Shown: positions 40,676-54,310 of the stretch, one piece after another
How positions within the stretch are numbered: the stretch's first letter is position 1
Layout of the letters: each line of letters starts with the position of its first letter
Assembly (NCBI GenBank): GCA_023091665.1
Contig: JALJCQ010000001.1
Coordinates: 992,001-1,056,000 of the forward strand
From: Pythium myriotylum
Lineage: Eukaryota > Oomycota > Peronosporomycetes > Pythiales > Pythiaceae
Reading direction: 5' to 3'
DNA: 64,000 nt
The notes under the pieces: generated by a model
Told to the model about the DNA's origin: nothing
Seen by the model: only the letters and a program-made list of their open reading frames with translations
Databases searched by the model: none
Made by a program: the position numbers and the translations under genes

Positions 40676-40717
40676 CATTTCAGTAATGAATCTTTTTGCG
40701 ATTGATCGCTCGACCTA

Positions 40718-41947
<1,230 letters not shown>

Positions 41948-42188
41948 GTTGGCGAGTCGTCGAGAGAGGGAGTTCCGCGAGAGCGAGGCCTGATGTAGAC
42001 GGCGACCGTCGTGGCTCCGGATGCGAATGTTGATGGCAACATTCGCTCGAATCTGATCGACGTATCATTTTATAGAGTAAAGTGTGCGTAACTTCAAGTC
42101 TTGGGTTACACTACGATTCGAAAATGAATTGCGACAGGAGGCTACTATTCGGATCGAGAGAGTTGAACTCGAACATGGCTACAGCCCG

Positions 42189-43371
<1,183 letters not shown>

Positions 43372-43861
43372 CGTGTCGTGGTCTGCGTGCGCGAAGTGGT
43401 GGCGAACTCGGTTTGACAGATCCGGTGCCTCGTTGATTTCGAGCAGCTCCAATGTTGCATCAACAAGAGGTTACACAGGGAAAAATGTAACCTAGAATGA
43501 GATGAATTGACATCAATTCACTGTCTACTCTCAAAGTTGAAGCATGATCAATTTTTAGCGACATTCCGGTCATGAAGAACCTGATGAGGCAGGGGAGCTG
43601 ACTCGGATCCCTTGCCTTGCTACCTTTGAAGCTGCAATGCGTTACGTTGTAGACATGGGTGTTGTCATCAATGGATACGCCTTGAATCATCTGGTACTTG
43701 AATGAATGATCGGATTATTAGGAACAGCACTCCACAGCAAATGAACCATGCACACTGCCCGAGACAAGCCCGCGAACGAGACTTCGTGTCGCGGCTACAG
43801 AGGCAAAACAGTGAGTAGCGTGATAGTGATCAACTAATGTCTTGCATTGTACTAGGGTATC
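43372..43861. other. Intergenic stretch without a recognisable gene
   Basis: A 76-codon minus-strand frame (43690-43460) contains some protein-like sequence but no domain. It may be an exon of an unrecognised small gene. Confidence 0.4.
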
Positions 43862-45423
43862 CTATTGGTGGCCTCCAACGGCGATAGCACTGGACTGAGA
43901 AATGATGGCAGAGTGCAGATCATTAGCCAGCTTCTTCGTGGACGGCTTCTGCACATTGAGCTCAATTGACTCCAAAAGTTGAGGCAGTCCAGGGAAGTCC
44001 ATTCTACCATGAAGAGAGCAACCTCCGTCAAATTGAGATGGTAACCAATCCACAGTACAACCAGCGTACCCGCTCCATGAGGCCTGGTCCTGTGCGAAGT
44101 TGAGGATCGCATAGATGGCAAACCGCACGATATCTTCGTTCTCGTCGTGGAGCATCTTCTCCAACGCTTGGATGAATTGGCCCTTCAGAGAACGACGCAG
44201 AGTTTCGCGATTCGCGCTGTACTGACAGTAATCCTTCAGTTGTTTGGCAGCTTCGTATCGGGTGAATGGGTGCGAGTGAATAGAAGTGATGTCCTCAACG
44301 AGAAGGATGAGATCGTGTTCATCGACCGTCAACGAGCCAGGGAACAGTTCGCCAGATGATGACCAACTCTCAAAGATATCAAAGCTGGACACAACTACAT
44401 CAGGATCTTTTCCAGTATCGGTGGCCCACACAAAACCTACCTGAACTCAGGAAGCTGGGCCAAATCCCGATCAAGTTCCCGGCAGTCTTTGCGAATCTTG
44501 TCGACGATCTCAAGAAATTGGTAGTCGGTACCCTTGGGGAGACATGAGTCAGCCAGGCTCTGTGGGATTAGCGTAACCGCCGGTAGATCGTACCTCTCGC
44601 AGGTTGAAGTCGACGCGGATCACGTTCTTGGAAGGGATGCTGTGAAGCTGGACATTGAAGTGCACTTCCTCGGCTGCAACCATGGCAAAGGCATCGATCT
44701 GTTCGGATGGCGTCATCATTCACTCAGAAACTCGGCCATCATTCGTCGTCTCCGAACTGGGTCGACTATCGGAGACTCGAGGGGAATAGCACGATCAACT
44801 TACAGTCCAGTCCGCGAAGCAGTTGTAGGCTTCGACGTGAGGCCGAATAGCAGCCTTGAGCTTGCGAAAGATGTCGTCGGGCTGAGCGTCCGACTCGAAC
44901 ATTGGGTTGACTTCATGAAAGTTAACCGCCACGGACTCGGGTACAGGGCCGCTTGGTTCCAAATCGGGGGAGCCCTTACTTTCCGCAACAAGGCTTGACT
45001 CCGCAAAGGGGCTTTCAGCGAACGTCGGAGCCTTAGTCTCGCTCTTCATCATCGCCGGGTGGTACAGCTCGTCATCCTACTCGGGTTACGAGTGTGGGTC
45101 AGAAACCGATCCGCCCCGACCGCCACGAGGCTACGAGAGCCCATGGACAACGAAGAACATACAAAGGCATCAAACTGCGCGGCAACGAACGCCGTCGCGC
45201 CCATATCGGGGGCCCGACGATACGTGACTTCGTCTCCGTAGACGTCGAAGTCGTGAAGGTTCTGCGAGGCCAGGACGCGCGAAACGACCGGTCAAAACGA
45301 TGCTCAGCGCGAGCCACGCGCGTCTAAAGGGGAACCAGCGCCACTGACCTCGTCTACGACGAACTCCTCACGCTGCTTGACCTCATCAATCCATTCATCT
45401 TCGTCGTGGTCTCGCCCTGCCAT
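43862..45423 (-). CDS. Unrecognised protein with helical-repeat C-terminus, seven exons
   Basis: Inferred exons 45423-45349, 45261-45163, 45076-44804, 44698-44594, 44532-44441, 44384-44070 and 44003-43862 give 366 residues in one frame; introns are 56-105 bp and every junction is phase-consistent. The protein begins MAGRDHDEDEWIDEVKQREE, has a Ser/Pro/Glu-rich linker (AESPFAESSLVAES), a compact middle (NVQLHSIPSKNVIRVDFNLR), and a C-terminal part (LKDYCQYSANRETLRRSLKG...EDIVRFAIYAILNFAQD) that looks like HEAT/ARM-type helical pairs. No known family. The last intron (66 bp) contains no stop and could be retained. Confidence 0.65.
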
Positions 45424-46024
45424 CGCCAACGTTTCAAGTGCGAGCGAAGACTTTGCGCCACAGTAACCCGTTAGTTAACCGTGGGTAGACGGTAAAGTAC
45501 CGACTCGGACGAAACATTCAAAATTCCTTCTCTGTCCCACGGTTCACTTTGGGACAGACTCTGGCTCTTAACCCAGATTTGGGCCAGTTCGGGTTGACGA
45601 CCAAACCCGTTTGCATCCAACCCAAACCCATTTCCGTCGTTTTCCTGACCCGGCCTGAATGCGAAAGTGGCTCCGTCCTTCTCTCGTCAGACACAAACCG
45701 TACCACCATCTCGTTTCCAAAACACGAGTCAATCTTCCTCCAACTGTTCCATAAGAAGACACACTAAATGAAAGACGCTACAAAACAAGGTGCATCTTGC
45801 CGATCCGCCATTTGACTGGCGGTCTGCTTGACGTCAACTGTTAAACCGATACCACCTTCTTCTGCGACGCTACTGCCACCGGCGCTTCAACGTTGGCGCT
45901 GTTCCGCCGGGTCAGGACCTCGTGAGCAGATCCGACCGCGGCCACCTCATTCGCATTCAGCAGTTCCATTCTGCATCACTTGCGCATTTGCGATCCCCCT
46001 TGCGAGCCTCCGCCCCTCAAGACC
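45424..46024. other. Divergent intergenic region before xanthine dehydrogenase
   Basis: Holds promoters of two outward-facing genes. No protein-like frame. Includes a C/T-rich stretch with repeated AACCCA motifs near 45570-45640. Confidence 0.5.
45945..45958 (+). promoter_or_regulatory. Probable initiator of xanthine dehydrogenase
   Basis: CCTCATTCGCATTC, 80 bases before the ATG, fits the oomycete initiator with one change in the first base. Confidence 0.45.
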
Positions 46025-49000
46025 ATGTCGCCGAGCCCGTCGCCGTCGGTGCCTGCAGTGGAGTCCGCGCTCCAGGCCGGCGAGGCCCTCAGCGCCAGCG
46101 CGACCGTCCGCCGCGATCTGCTGCTCTACGTCAACGGCGAGCGCGTGCACGTGCCGGAGAAAGATGTGCAGCCCGAACTCACGCTGCTCCAGTTCCTGCG
46201 CAAGACCCTCAAGCTCACGGGCACCAAGCTCGGCTGTGGCGAAGGCGGCTGCGGCGCCTGCACGGTCATGGTCTCCAAGTTTGACGCCGCAACGAACGGC
46301 GTGCGCCACTTTTCAGTCAATTCGTGTCTCACGCCTGTTTGCGCCATGGACGCATGCGCGGTGACGACGGTCGAAGGTGTGGGCCAGATCACAGGCTCCG
46401 GCGAGGATGCAACGGGATTGCACCCGGTGCAGCAAGCGATCGCTGAGTCTCATGGGTCGCAGTGCGGATACTGTACCCCAGGCTTCATCATGGCGCTGTA
46501 CGCCATGGTGAAGCAGCGAGAAACTGGGCGTCACTTGACGATGGAGGAGATCGAGCACGGCATGGATGGCAACCTGTGTCGGTGCACAGGCTACCGCCCG
46601 ATCCTCGATGCTGCCAAGTCGTTTGGTGTCGACGCTCCGGCGTCCAAATGCAAAGGCGAGTGCGAAGGTTGCCCGAACCGAGGATCTGCGCCACTTGATA
46701 TCGAAGATATGAGCTACACAGAAGAAGAAGGCATCAAGCAAGTAAAGAGCTGCTCGTCAAGCAAGATCCGCTCGCTTGCTAAGAAGTGGGAAGGCCGGCT
46801 GAAGTCGCAACGATCCGCCGAAGCCGTCGCCGAGTTCCCAGTGGAACTCCAGGAGAAGATCCTGAAGCCTGAGTATCTGCAGATTAACGGTGAGAATGTT
46901 CAGTGGTTCGCCCCTGTAACTCTGAGTCAGCTTTTGGAGCTCAAGGCCCAGCACCCAAGTGCGAAGATCTCTGTGGGCAATACAGAAATGGGCATTGAAA
47001 CCAAGTTCAAAAACTTCAAGTATGCCCACCTGATTAACGTCAACCGTGTTCCGGAGCTTGTGGCGATGGATCAAGTTGCCGCAACTGACGCGATCAACCA
47101 GACTAGTCTCTTCGCTTCCACTCCGTTTGAAGGCGTCAAGTTCGGAGCTGCGGTAACTCTTACGGAGGTTAAAGACTATCTCTCTGACTGCGTGAAGAGT
47201 CTACCAGCGTACAAGACCCACACTTTCACGTCGATTGTCAAGATGCTCAAGTGGTTCGCAAGCACGCATATCCGCAACGTTGCTTGCCTCGCTGGTAACA
47301 TTGTGACGGCGAGTCCCATCTCCGACATGAATCCGCTTTTGGCGGCGATGAACGCGTACGTTGAGCTTCGCTCAGCTGAGACCCAGTCCACGCCTCGTTA
47401 TGTGTGCGTGCGAGACTTCTTCCTCGCGTACAGAAAGGTTGACCTCGCCCCGACCGAGGTTATCACGAGTGTGTATGTCCCCTATTCAAAGAAGTGGGAG
47501 TATATGCTGCCTTTCAAGCAAGCCAAGCGTCGGGAGGACGATATTTCAATTGTCACGGCTGGCATCCGAGTGCAGCTGGCTCCGTCCGTAGAAGGAGGGA
47601 ACTGGGTCATTGCGAATGCTTCGTTAGTTTACGGTGGAATGGCTGCCCTAACGAAGGCTGCTGTCGCCACTGAGCAGTTCCTTGTCGGTCAGTCCTTTGA
47701 CACGGCAACTGTGGATGCCGCTTGCGACGTGATCCATCAGCAAGACTTCATTCTTCCAACCGGCGTCCCCGGTGGCATGGCGCGTTACCGCGAGAGTCTG
47801 TGCGCTAGTTTCTTGTACAAGTTCCTCGTGGCGACAACCAAGACGCTGGAGGAAGATCGCGCGATCGACGCCGCTCTTCCTTCACCTCCCTCGATTGCGA
47901 AAGAGGACCAGTCTGCTGGTGAGTCGTTCGTTCTTAACCATCGCGAGCCGTCGCGCGGTATGCAGGCGTACGGCCTCGAATCTGGTGGAATGACCAACTC
48001 CCAGCACAAGGGCGTCGGAGATGAGGCGACCAAGCGTGGCCCTGTCGGTGATCCTCTCATGCACAAGTCTGCGTACGCTCAAGTCTCTGGCGAGGCTTTG
48101 TATACTGACGACATACCCACAACACCCGATACGCTACACGCTGTCTTCGTCCTGTCGACTAGTGCCCACGCACTAATCACGAGTATCGATGCTACCGAGG
48201 CGCTCGCCATCAAAGGAGTGGTAGGATTTTACGATGCCTCGGTGTTTGAAAAGTATCGGCTCGGGTCAAACAAGATTGGCCCTATCCTTAAGGACGAAGA
48301 GTGTTTTGCGTCAAAGGAAGTGGTTTGCGTGGGTCAGCCCGTGGGCATGATAGTTGCAGACTCGCACGAAGCAGCTACAGAGGCGGCTGATAAGGTCAAA
48401 GTTGTGTACGAGGAGTTACCATCTATCATCACGATCCAGGATGCAATCAAGGCGCAGTCCTTCTTCCCTCCACCTCACGTCATTGATGACGGCAACGTTG
48501 AAGAAGGATTCGCGCAGTCTGACGTGATTCTCGAGGGCGAGTTCTCCATGGGCGGCCAAGAGCAATTCTACTTCGAGACGAATGTTTCTCTCTGTACCCC
48601 GACTGAAGGTGGTATGAAGGTCGTTAGCTCGACCCAAGCCGCAACAAAGGCTCAGTCATTGGTTGCGCGGGTTTTGGGTATTCACGAGAACCGTGTCGTA
48701 TCTACAGCCAAGCGAATTGGTGGTGGTTTTGGCGGCAAGGAGACCCGCAGTGTCTTTGTATCATGCGCAGCTGCTGTTGTCGCGAAGATCTTGAAGCGTC
48801 CAGTGAAGTGTTTGCTCGAGCGTCATGTAGATATGCTCACGACAGGTGGACGCCACCCATTCTACGCGAAGTACAAGGTTGGTGTCAAGAATGACGGAAA
48901 GCTCCAAGCGCTGGAAGTCGACTTGTACAACAACGCCGGTTACTCACTCGACCTCTCGATGGCCGTGATGGACCGAGCACTCTTCCACTGCGATAATTCC

Positions 49001-50380
49001 TACAAGATCCCGCATGTTCGTGCAACAGGTAGGGCATGCAAGACCAACATGCCAACCAACACAGCCTTTCGAGGATTCGGTGGGCCACAAGGTCTCGCTG
49101 TCGCAGAGACCTACATGGACCACATCGCTCGCACACTCAACATCTCGGTGGAGGAGTTGCGCACGCGCAACATGTACCACGGCGGCGAAGTGACTCACTT
49201 TGGTCAGCCTCTCGAGGACTTTGACTTGCGCTCACTGTGGCAGCGGTCAATCACCAAGAGTGACTTCCACAAAAAGAAGGAGGAGGTCGAGGCGTTTAAC
49301 AAGCTCCATCGCTACAAGAAACGTGGCGTCGCGATCATCCCGACGAAGTTTGGCATCAGCTTCACGTCCAAGTTTATGAATCAGGGTGGTTCGCTGGTAC
49401 ATGTGTACGCTGACGGCAGCGTGTTGATCTCGCACGGAGGCATTGAGATGGGACAGGGCTTGCACACCAAGGTGATCCAGGTTGCAGCGCGAGCCTTCGG
49501 TATCCCGCACGAACATGTTCACATCGAGGACACATGCACAAGCAAAGTCGCCAACTCACAGCCATCAGCGGCGTCCATGAGCACGGATTTGTACGGCATG
49601 GCGACGTTGGATGCGTGTGAGCAGATCCTTGCTCGCCTCGAACCCATCCGCAAGCGGCTCGGGCCCGACGCGCCTTTCTCGCAAGTCGCGAATGCCGCGT
49701 ACATGGATCGCATAGACCTCTCAGCTCACGGATTCTACATTGTCCCCAAAGATCGCTGCGGCTACGACTTTTCCAAGTCAGTCAAGGAGAACGCGGCAGA
49801 GGGCACGGCATTCAACTATTTCACGACAGGCGTCGCTTGCACGGTCGTGGAACTTGACGTGCTCACAGGCGACTTCCATATGCTCTCAGTCGACGTGTCA
49901 ATGGATCTCGGCGCGAGTATCAACCCGGCGATCGATGTGGGCCAGATCGAGGGCGCGTTCATGCAGGGCTTTGGTCTCTTCGCGATGGAGGAGCTCGTCT
50001 GGGGCGACGACGGCCACCCATGGGTCAAGCGTGGCCACCTCTTCACGCGCGGGCCAGGCGCCTACAAGATCCCGAGCGCCAACGACTTACCCGTGGACTT
50101 CAAGGTCTGGCTGGACAGCGGCAAGAAGAACAAGTTCGCGGTCCACTCGAGCAAGGCCGTGGGCGAGCCGCCGCTCTTCCTGGGCTCGAGCGCGTTCTTC
50201 GCAGTCAAGGAGGCGATCTACGCCGCGCGCCGCGACGCCGGCGTGGACGGTTACTTCGAGCTGCGCTCGCCCGTGACGCCCGAGCGCGCGCGCATGGCCT
50301 GCGGGGATCGTCTGCTTCAGAAGGTCTTCACGGCGCGCGCGGAGGACATGCTTACGTACCAGCCCAATGGGAGCTTTTGA
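46025..50380 (+). CDS. XDH: Xanthine dehydrogenase
   Basis: An intronless gene of 1451 residues starting MSPSPSPSVPAVE (the ATG at 46025, chosen because the frame upstream has no other ATG). Order of domains: plant-type 2Fe-2S (KLGCGEGGCGACTV), second 2Fe-2S (SQCGYCTPGFIM ... GNLCRCTGYRPI), FAD domain (NIVTASPISDMNP), then molybdopterin domains with GGQEQFYFET, IGGGFGGKETRS, AFRGFGGPQG and the catalytic Glu in AVGEPPLFLGSS. It oxidises hypoxanthine to xanthine and urate with NAD+ or oxygen, in purine breakdown, normally in the cytosol. The C-terminus lacks a peroxisomal signal. All motifs look intact. An N-terminal extension of about 25 residues is low-complexity. Confidence 0.95.
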   Translation: MSPSPSPSVPAVESALQAGEALSASATVRRDLLLYVNGERVHVPEKDVQPELTLLQFLRKTLKLTGTKLGCGEGGCGACTVMVSKFDAATNGVRHFSVNSCLTPVCAMDACAVTTVEGVGQITGSGEDATGLHPVQQAIAESHGSQCGYCTPGFIMALYAMVKQRETGRHLTMEEIEHGMDGNLCRCTGYRPILDAAKSFGVDAPASKCKGECEGCPNRGSAPLDIEDMSYTEEEGIKQVKSCSSSKIRSLAKKWEGRLKSQRSAEAVAEFPVELQEKILKPEYLQINGENVQWFAPVTLSQLLELKAQHPSAKISVGNTEMGIETKFKNFKYAHLINVNRVPELVAMDQVAATDAINQTSLFASTPFEGVKFGAAVTLTEVKDYLSDCVKSLPAYKTHTFTSIVKMLKWFASTHIRNVACLAGNIVTASPISDMNPLLAAMNAYVELRSAETQSTPRYVCVRDFFLAYRKVDLAPTEVITSVYVPYSKKWEYMLPFKQAKRREDDISIVTAGIRVQLAPSVEGGNWVIANASLVYGGMAALTKAAVATEQFLVGQSFDTATVDAACDVIHQQDFILPTGVPGGMARYRESLCASFLYKFLVATTKTLEEDRAIDAALPSPPSIAKEDQSAGESFVLNHREPSRGMQAYGLESGGMTNSQHKGVGDEATKRGPVGDPLMHKSAYAQVSGEALYTDDIPTTPDTLHAVFVLSTSAHALITSIDATEALAIKGVVGFYDASVFEKYRLGSNKIGPILKDEECFASKEVVCVGQPVGMIVADSHEAATEAADKVKVVYEELPSIITIQDAIKAQSFFPPPHVIDDGNVEEGFAQSDVILEGEFSMGGQEQFYFETNVSLCTPTEGGMKVVSSTQAATKAQSLVARVLGIHENRVVSTAKRIGGGFGGKETRSVFVSCAAAVVAKILKRPVKCLLERHVDMLTTGGRHPFYAKYKVGVKNDGKLQALEVDLYNNAGYSLDLSMAVMDRALFHCDNSYKIPHVRATGRACKTNMPTNTAFRGFGGPQGLAVAETYMDHIARTLNISVEELRTRNMYHGGEVTHFGQPLEDFDLRSLWQRSITKSDFHKKKEEVEAFNKLHRYKKRGVAIIPTKFGISFTSKFMNQGGSLVHVYADGSVLISHGGIEMGQGLHTKVIQVAARAFGIPHEHVHIEDTCTSKVANSQPSAASMSTDLYGMATLDACEQILARLEPIRKRLGPDAPFSQVANAAYMDRIDLSAHGFYIVPKDRCGYDFSKSVKENAAEGTAFNYFTTGVACTVVELDVLTGDFHMLSVDVSMDLGASINPAIDVGQIEGAFMQGFGLFAMEELVWGDDGHPWVKRGHLFTRGPGAYKIPSANDLPVDFKVWLDSGKKNKFAVHSSKAVGEPPLFLGSSAFFAVKEAIYAARRDAGVDGYFELRSPVTPERARMACGDRLLQKVFTARAEDMLTYQPNGSF

Positions 50381-50963
50381 GCAGATTCAACTTCCTCGAG
50401 TAATCGCGCGGCGTAAACTCCGAAGTGTAATGTATTGCAATAAGGTGAAAATAGGTGGACCACTCCAACTTGAAGCGATGACGCGGTCGCTTCCACGTCG
50501 GAATCTGGAGAATTCGCAACGAGGAGTTCTTGTTGTGTATCTATGTTTTAAACAGTTCTTTTTGATGGATTCCAACATGTTGGAAACTCCCGATGGCCCA
50601 AATTTGGCCTCGCGAAAGATGGGATCTGTGGCTTCAGGAAACCACCGCGTTGCGTCCGTTGGCGTCGTCGCATCCGGAGAACCCACGACGGCGGCTCGTT
50701 GAGGAGACCGCGTTTTCTGCGAAGCGCATGGAAGCTTCGCTGGCTCCTCGTCGGTGGCTGGGAAGATCGCCCGTGGCCCACCGTCCGCTCGCATTTCTCC
50801 GTCTGTTTCCAACAATTTGTTTTAAACAGTTACTTTGAAGTGGAGAACCCAGCGTGTCTCCCGTTCTCGACCGTCAAAAAACCCCACTTCTGTGCGTCGA
50901 CTTGGAAGTGTGACGCACGCCAACGTTGGCGTTTGGTGGCGTTCCGTGTTGGCCCCATGAGCA
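50381..50963. other. Intergenic region upstream of FadE-like gene
   Basis: Contains TGTTTTAAACAGTT twice (50544-50557 and 50818-50831) and a perfect 16-bp palindrome TTCCAACATGTTGGAA at 50570-50585. No coding gene recognised. Confidence 0.55.
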
Positions 50964-50978
50964 GCTCATTCCTGTTTC
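50964..50978 (+). promoter_or_regulatory. Initiator of FadE-like gene
   Basis: GCTCATTCCTGTTTC, 58 bases before the ATG at 51022, a good match to the oomycete initiator and to the one used by the secreted-protein genes. Confidence 0.6.
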
Positions 50979-51021
50979 GGAAACGGCCCCTCCACATCGG
51001 TCTCCTGCCTCCTCGCTCAGA

Positions 51022-53334
51022 ATGCTCTCGCCGGCGGTGCTCAAGACGGCGGCCAAGCGCAGCGCGGTGCTCCGCGCGTCTCCTCTGCTCCACGCGCAGC
51101 TGCTCGCGGCCCAAGCGCCGGCCGTGCAGACGCTGCAGACGCGCAACTTCTACGGCCAGCTCTACAAGGTCGCCAAGAAGATGATGCCGCGCATGTCGGA
51201 CACGGAGAAGGCCGCGCTCGAAAGCGGCACGGTCGGCTTCGATCGCGACATCTTCTCGGGCTCGCCGTCGCTCAAGACGCTCGACAAGTACTCGGCCAAG
51301 CTCACGCCCGAGGAGAAGAGGTTCATGGATGAGGAAGTGCAGCAGCTCTGCGAGATCATCGACGACTACAAGGTCGTGACGGACCAGGACCTTCCGCTTG
51401 AGGCATGGAACTTCATCAAGGAGAAGGGGTTCCTTGGGATGATCATCCCCAAGGCGTACGGCGGCCTTCAGTTCACGGCTCACGGCCACTCGATGGTGAT
51501 CATGAAGCTGGCCACGCGCAGCCCCGCTGCCGCTGTTTCCGTGTGTGTGCCGAACTCGCTCGGCCCTGCTGAGCTCCTGCTGCGTTATGGCACGGATGAG
51601 CAGAAGAACTACTACCTGCCTGGCCTCGCGTCGGGTAAGCAGCTGCCGTGCTTCGGTTTGACGGGCCCATCCTCGGGTTCCGACGCCGCCAACATGCGCG
51701 ACACTGGTGTCGTCTGCGTACAGGATGGTGTGATTGGTATCCGCGCGTCGTTCAACAAGCGCTACATCACGCTTGCCCCGGTTGCGACCTGCGTTGGTCT
51801 CGCAATTGACGTGAAGGACCCGGAAGGCCTGCTCAAGGGCGTTGGTCACGCCGGCATCACCGTCGCGCTCCTTGAGCGTGACCACCCGGGACTCCAGATG
51901 GGCAAGCGCCACGATACCCTCGCGGTGCCATTCATGAACGGCACGGTGCAGGGTGAGGATGTGTTCATCCCTATGGACAAGATTATTGGTGGTCAGACGC
52001 GTGTCGGCTACGGCTGGAACATGCTCATGGACTGTCTTGCTGAAGGCCGTTCGATCTCGCTGCCAGCTTCGGCTTGTGCTGGTGCTGCTCTCTCCATCAA
52101 TGCTGCCGGCGCCTACTCGCGTGTGCGCAAGCAGTTTAAGGTGCCGATCGCTACGCTTGAAGGCATCCAGGAGCAGCTCGCCGTGATGGCGGCGCAGACG
52201 TTCATCATGACGAGTGGCCAGCACATGGTCAACGCCATGATCAACCAGCACGAGCAGCCCGCTGTGATCTCAGGTGTTTGCAAGCAGCAGATCACCCACC
52301 GTGGCCGCGATACCGTCATCCGCGGTATGGATGTGCTTGGTGGTGCCGGTATCTGCCGTGGCCCCAACAACTTCCTCGCGAGCATCTACACCTCGCTGCC
52401 TGTCGCGATCACTGTCGAGGGTGCCAACATTCTGACTCGCTCGCTGATCATCTTCGGCCAGGGGCTTACGCGTGCTCACCCTCACCTGTACGACCTCATC
52501 AAGACTATTCAGCACGGCGATGACATCGCAGGCTTCAAGCGTGAGGTCAACAACCTTGTCAAGCACGGTGTCGCGAACACGACGGGTTCGATTGCCAGCG
52601 TGTTCACGCGCTCGCGCTCGAAGAACGACCTGCTCGCTCACTACGAATCCCAGATGTCCAAGATCTCAAAGAACTTCGCTCTCACGGCTGACCTCTCGCT
52701 TGTGCTTGGTGGGAAGCTCAAGTTCGCTGAGATGATCTCCGGCCGTTTTGCTGACGTGTTCTCGAGCATCTACCTCGGCTACTCGGCCATGTGGTTTTAC
52801 AAGAACAACCGCCACGTTGAGGGTATTGATGTCATCTTTGACTACGCCATGAGTCAGCTCTGTTACGAGGCCCAAGAAGGCCTCTTCGGTATCACCAAGA
52901 ACTTCCCTGTTCCGGGCGTTGGTGCTGTGATGCGTGGCCTCACCTTCCCGTTCGGCCGTGTCTATGACATGCCGAACGACAAGCACATGAAGAAGGTCGC
53001 TGACTTGATCTCGACGGACAGCGCTGTGCGTGCTCTCCTCTCTGAGTCCGTTTTCGTCTCGAAGGAGAACCCCGAGGACCGCGTCGCTTTGCTGAACGCG
53101 ACGTTGAACAAGGCCGTTGAGGCTGACAAGATCCTCGCCAAGATCCGCAAGGAGAAGCGCTCTGCCACGGCTGATGAGCAGAAGCTCATCGACGAGGTCG
53201 AGGCTGCGCGTGAGAAGATCATCCAGGTCGACACGTTTGAAGGCCTTGGCGCGGAGACCCGCGAACCGGCTGGCTACGTCCGTCCGGCCATGATTGGTAG
53301 CATTATCCACGACCGCCAGACCAAGAAGAACTAA
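51022..53334 (+). CDS. FadE-type acyl-CoA dehydrogenase, probably mitochondrial
   Basis: An intronless gene of 770 residues. The ATG at 51022 gives an Arg/Ala/Leu-rich presequence of about 45 residues, suggesting mitochondrial import. The body matches the long bacterial FadE enzymes rather than the usual 400-residue mitochondrial acyl-CoA dehydrogenases: VPNSLGPAELLLRYGTDEQK, LTGPSSGSDAANMRDTGVVC, KRYITLAPVATCVGLA and ECLAEGRSISLPA-like segments, followed by the DUF1974-type C-terminal domain. It catalyses the first step of beta-oxidation with FAD. Strong preference for GC-ending codons suggests high expression. Eukaryotic FadE-like genes are less usual, so bacterial descent is possible. Confidence 0.9.
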   Translation: MLSPAVLKTAAKRSAVLRASPLLHAQLLAAQAPAVQTLQTRNFYGQLYKVAKKMMPRMSDTEKAALESGTVGFDRDIFSGSPSLKTLDKYSAKLTPEEKRFMDEEVQQLCEIIDDYKVVTDQDLPLEAWNFIKEKGFLGMIIPKAYGGLQFTAHGHSMVIMKLATRSPAAAVSVCVPNSLGPAELLLRYGTDEQKNYYLPGLASGKQLPCFGLTGPSSGSDAANMRDTGVVCVQDGVIGIRASFNKRYITLAPVATCVGLAIDVKDPEGLLKGVGHAGITVALLERDHPGLQMGKRHDTLAVPFMNGTVQGEDVFIPMDKIIGGQTRVGYGWNMLMDCLAEGRSISLPASACAGAALSINAAGAYSRVRKQFKVPIATLEGIQEQLAVMAAQTFIMTSGQHMVNAMINQHEQPAVISGVCKQQITHRGRDTVIRGMDVLGGAGICRGPNNFLASIYTSLPVAITVEGANILTRSLIIFGQGLTRAHPHLYDLIKTIQHGDDIAGFKREVNNLVKHGVANTTGSIASVFTRSRSKNDLLAHYESQMSKISKNFALTADLSLVLGGKLKFAEMISGRFADVFSSIYLGYSAMWFYKNNRHVEGIDVIFDYAMSQLCYEAQEGLFGITKNFPVPGVGAVMRGLTFPFGRVYDMPNDKHMKKVADLISTDSAVRALLSESVFVSKENPEDRVALLNATLNKAVEADKILAKIRKEKRSATADEQKLIDEVEAAREKIIQVDTFEGLGAETREPAGYVRPAMIGSIIHDRQTKKN

Positions 53335-53622
53335 GCGCCCCCTTAGCGACACTCGATATAGATGCATGCGCGGTCTCTTGATGAGACTAGCCTCTCGAAT
53401 AACGAGGAGAATGTAAAGTTATGTTTCCAATCAGGCTCTCTGTGCAGTGCTGGTTTTCCGTGTCCACTTCGCCGACATCCTGTGCAGCATAAAGGCCAGA
53501 GGGGCTTGCGTTTGCATTTTCTGGCTTGGATTACTTTATCACTCTCTCACATTCGCCATCTTCTCTGAAAGCTCTTCCAGCACGTACACTAGCTGTATTG
53601 CGCAGATAGGAGACAAACGCAC
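53335..53622. other. Short intergenic stretch
   Basis: Convergent 3' ends of two genes; nothing recognised. Confidence 0.5.
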
Positions 53623-54310
53623 TTAGTTCTGCTTGACGTACTGCTCCGTGGTCTGCTGTGCGCATCGGACGAACGCATCGGCGACTTCTTTGCACTTGAG
53701 GATGTCGCTCTGCTTGTCCCGATAGCACTGCAGGCACGCCTCCCGCTCGGTCGAGCACTGCACATCGTTGAGCGGCGCGCGGTAGTTCTTCTGGTTGAGC
53801 TGCGCTACGAGCTGCTTGACCTTGACGTCCTCGCGAGCCTCCTGCTCCTTCGCGAGCTGCGCGAGCTTCGCCGCGTCCACGACCGAGGACTTTTTGTTCT
53901 CGCTCTCGGCCTTCTTCTTGTAGTCCTCCGCGCCCTGCACCACACACACCCAGACCGTCAAACCGGATCTCTCACTCGCTCGATTTGCCTCATCGCACTC
54001 ACCTTGAGGTACGCTTGTCGGAGCTGCTCCTTGAACGCCGCCTCCTGCCTACACGACCACATGATACAACACGCTCGATGAGCCATCCCACCGCGGCCAC
54101 CGTGCGTGCGAAGCGACCGTACTCGGGCGTGAGCAGCGGCTGGGCCGCCGCGTCGGCCGTCGTCGTCTTGCCCTGCTGCAGGTCCTGGATCTGGTCGCGC
54201 AACGCCGGCGTGATGGAGATGGTGGTCTTGACCTGTCCGTCCTGCTCGCCGTCGGCGCGCAGCTCCGTCTCGACGTCCGAGGACTCGACGCGCGATTGCT
54301 TGCCGCCCAT
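53623..54310 (-). CDS. MIC19/CHCHD3-like twin CX9C protein
   Basis: Three exons (54310-54092, 54044-54003, 53934-53623) give about 190 residues. The N-terminus MGGKQSRVES is a good N-myristoylation signal. A helical middle (QEAAFKEQLRQAYLK, then KLAQLAKEQEAREDVKVKQL) resembles the MIC19 coiled coil. The C-terminal CHCH domain has two CX9C motifs: C-STEREACLQ-C and C-KEVADAFVR-C. In other eukaryotes MIC19 is a peripheral inner-membrane subunit of MICOS, shaping cristae junctions. The donor of intron 1 is uncertain: 47 bp as given, or 56 bp using an upstream GT. Intron 2 (68 bp) is firm. Confidence 0.78.

Noticed and set aside
50830..52251. A 473-codon minus-strand frame opposite the FadE-like gene
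   Set aside because: Shadow of the conserved plus-strand gene.
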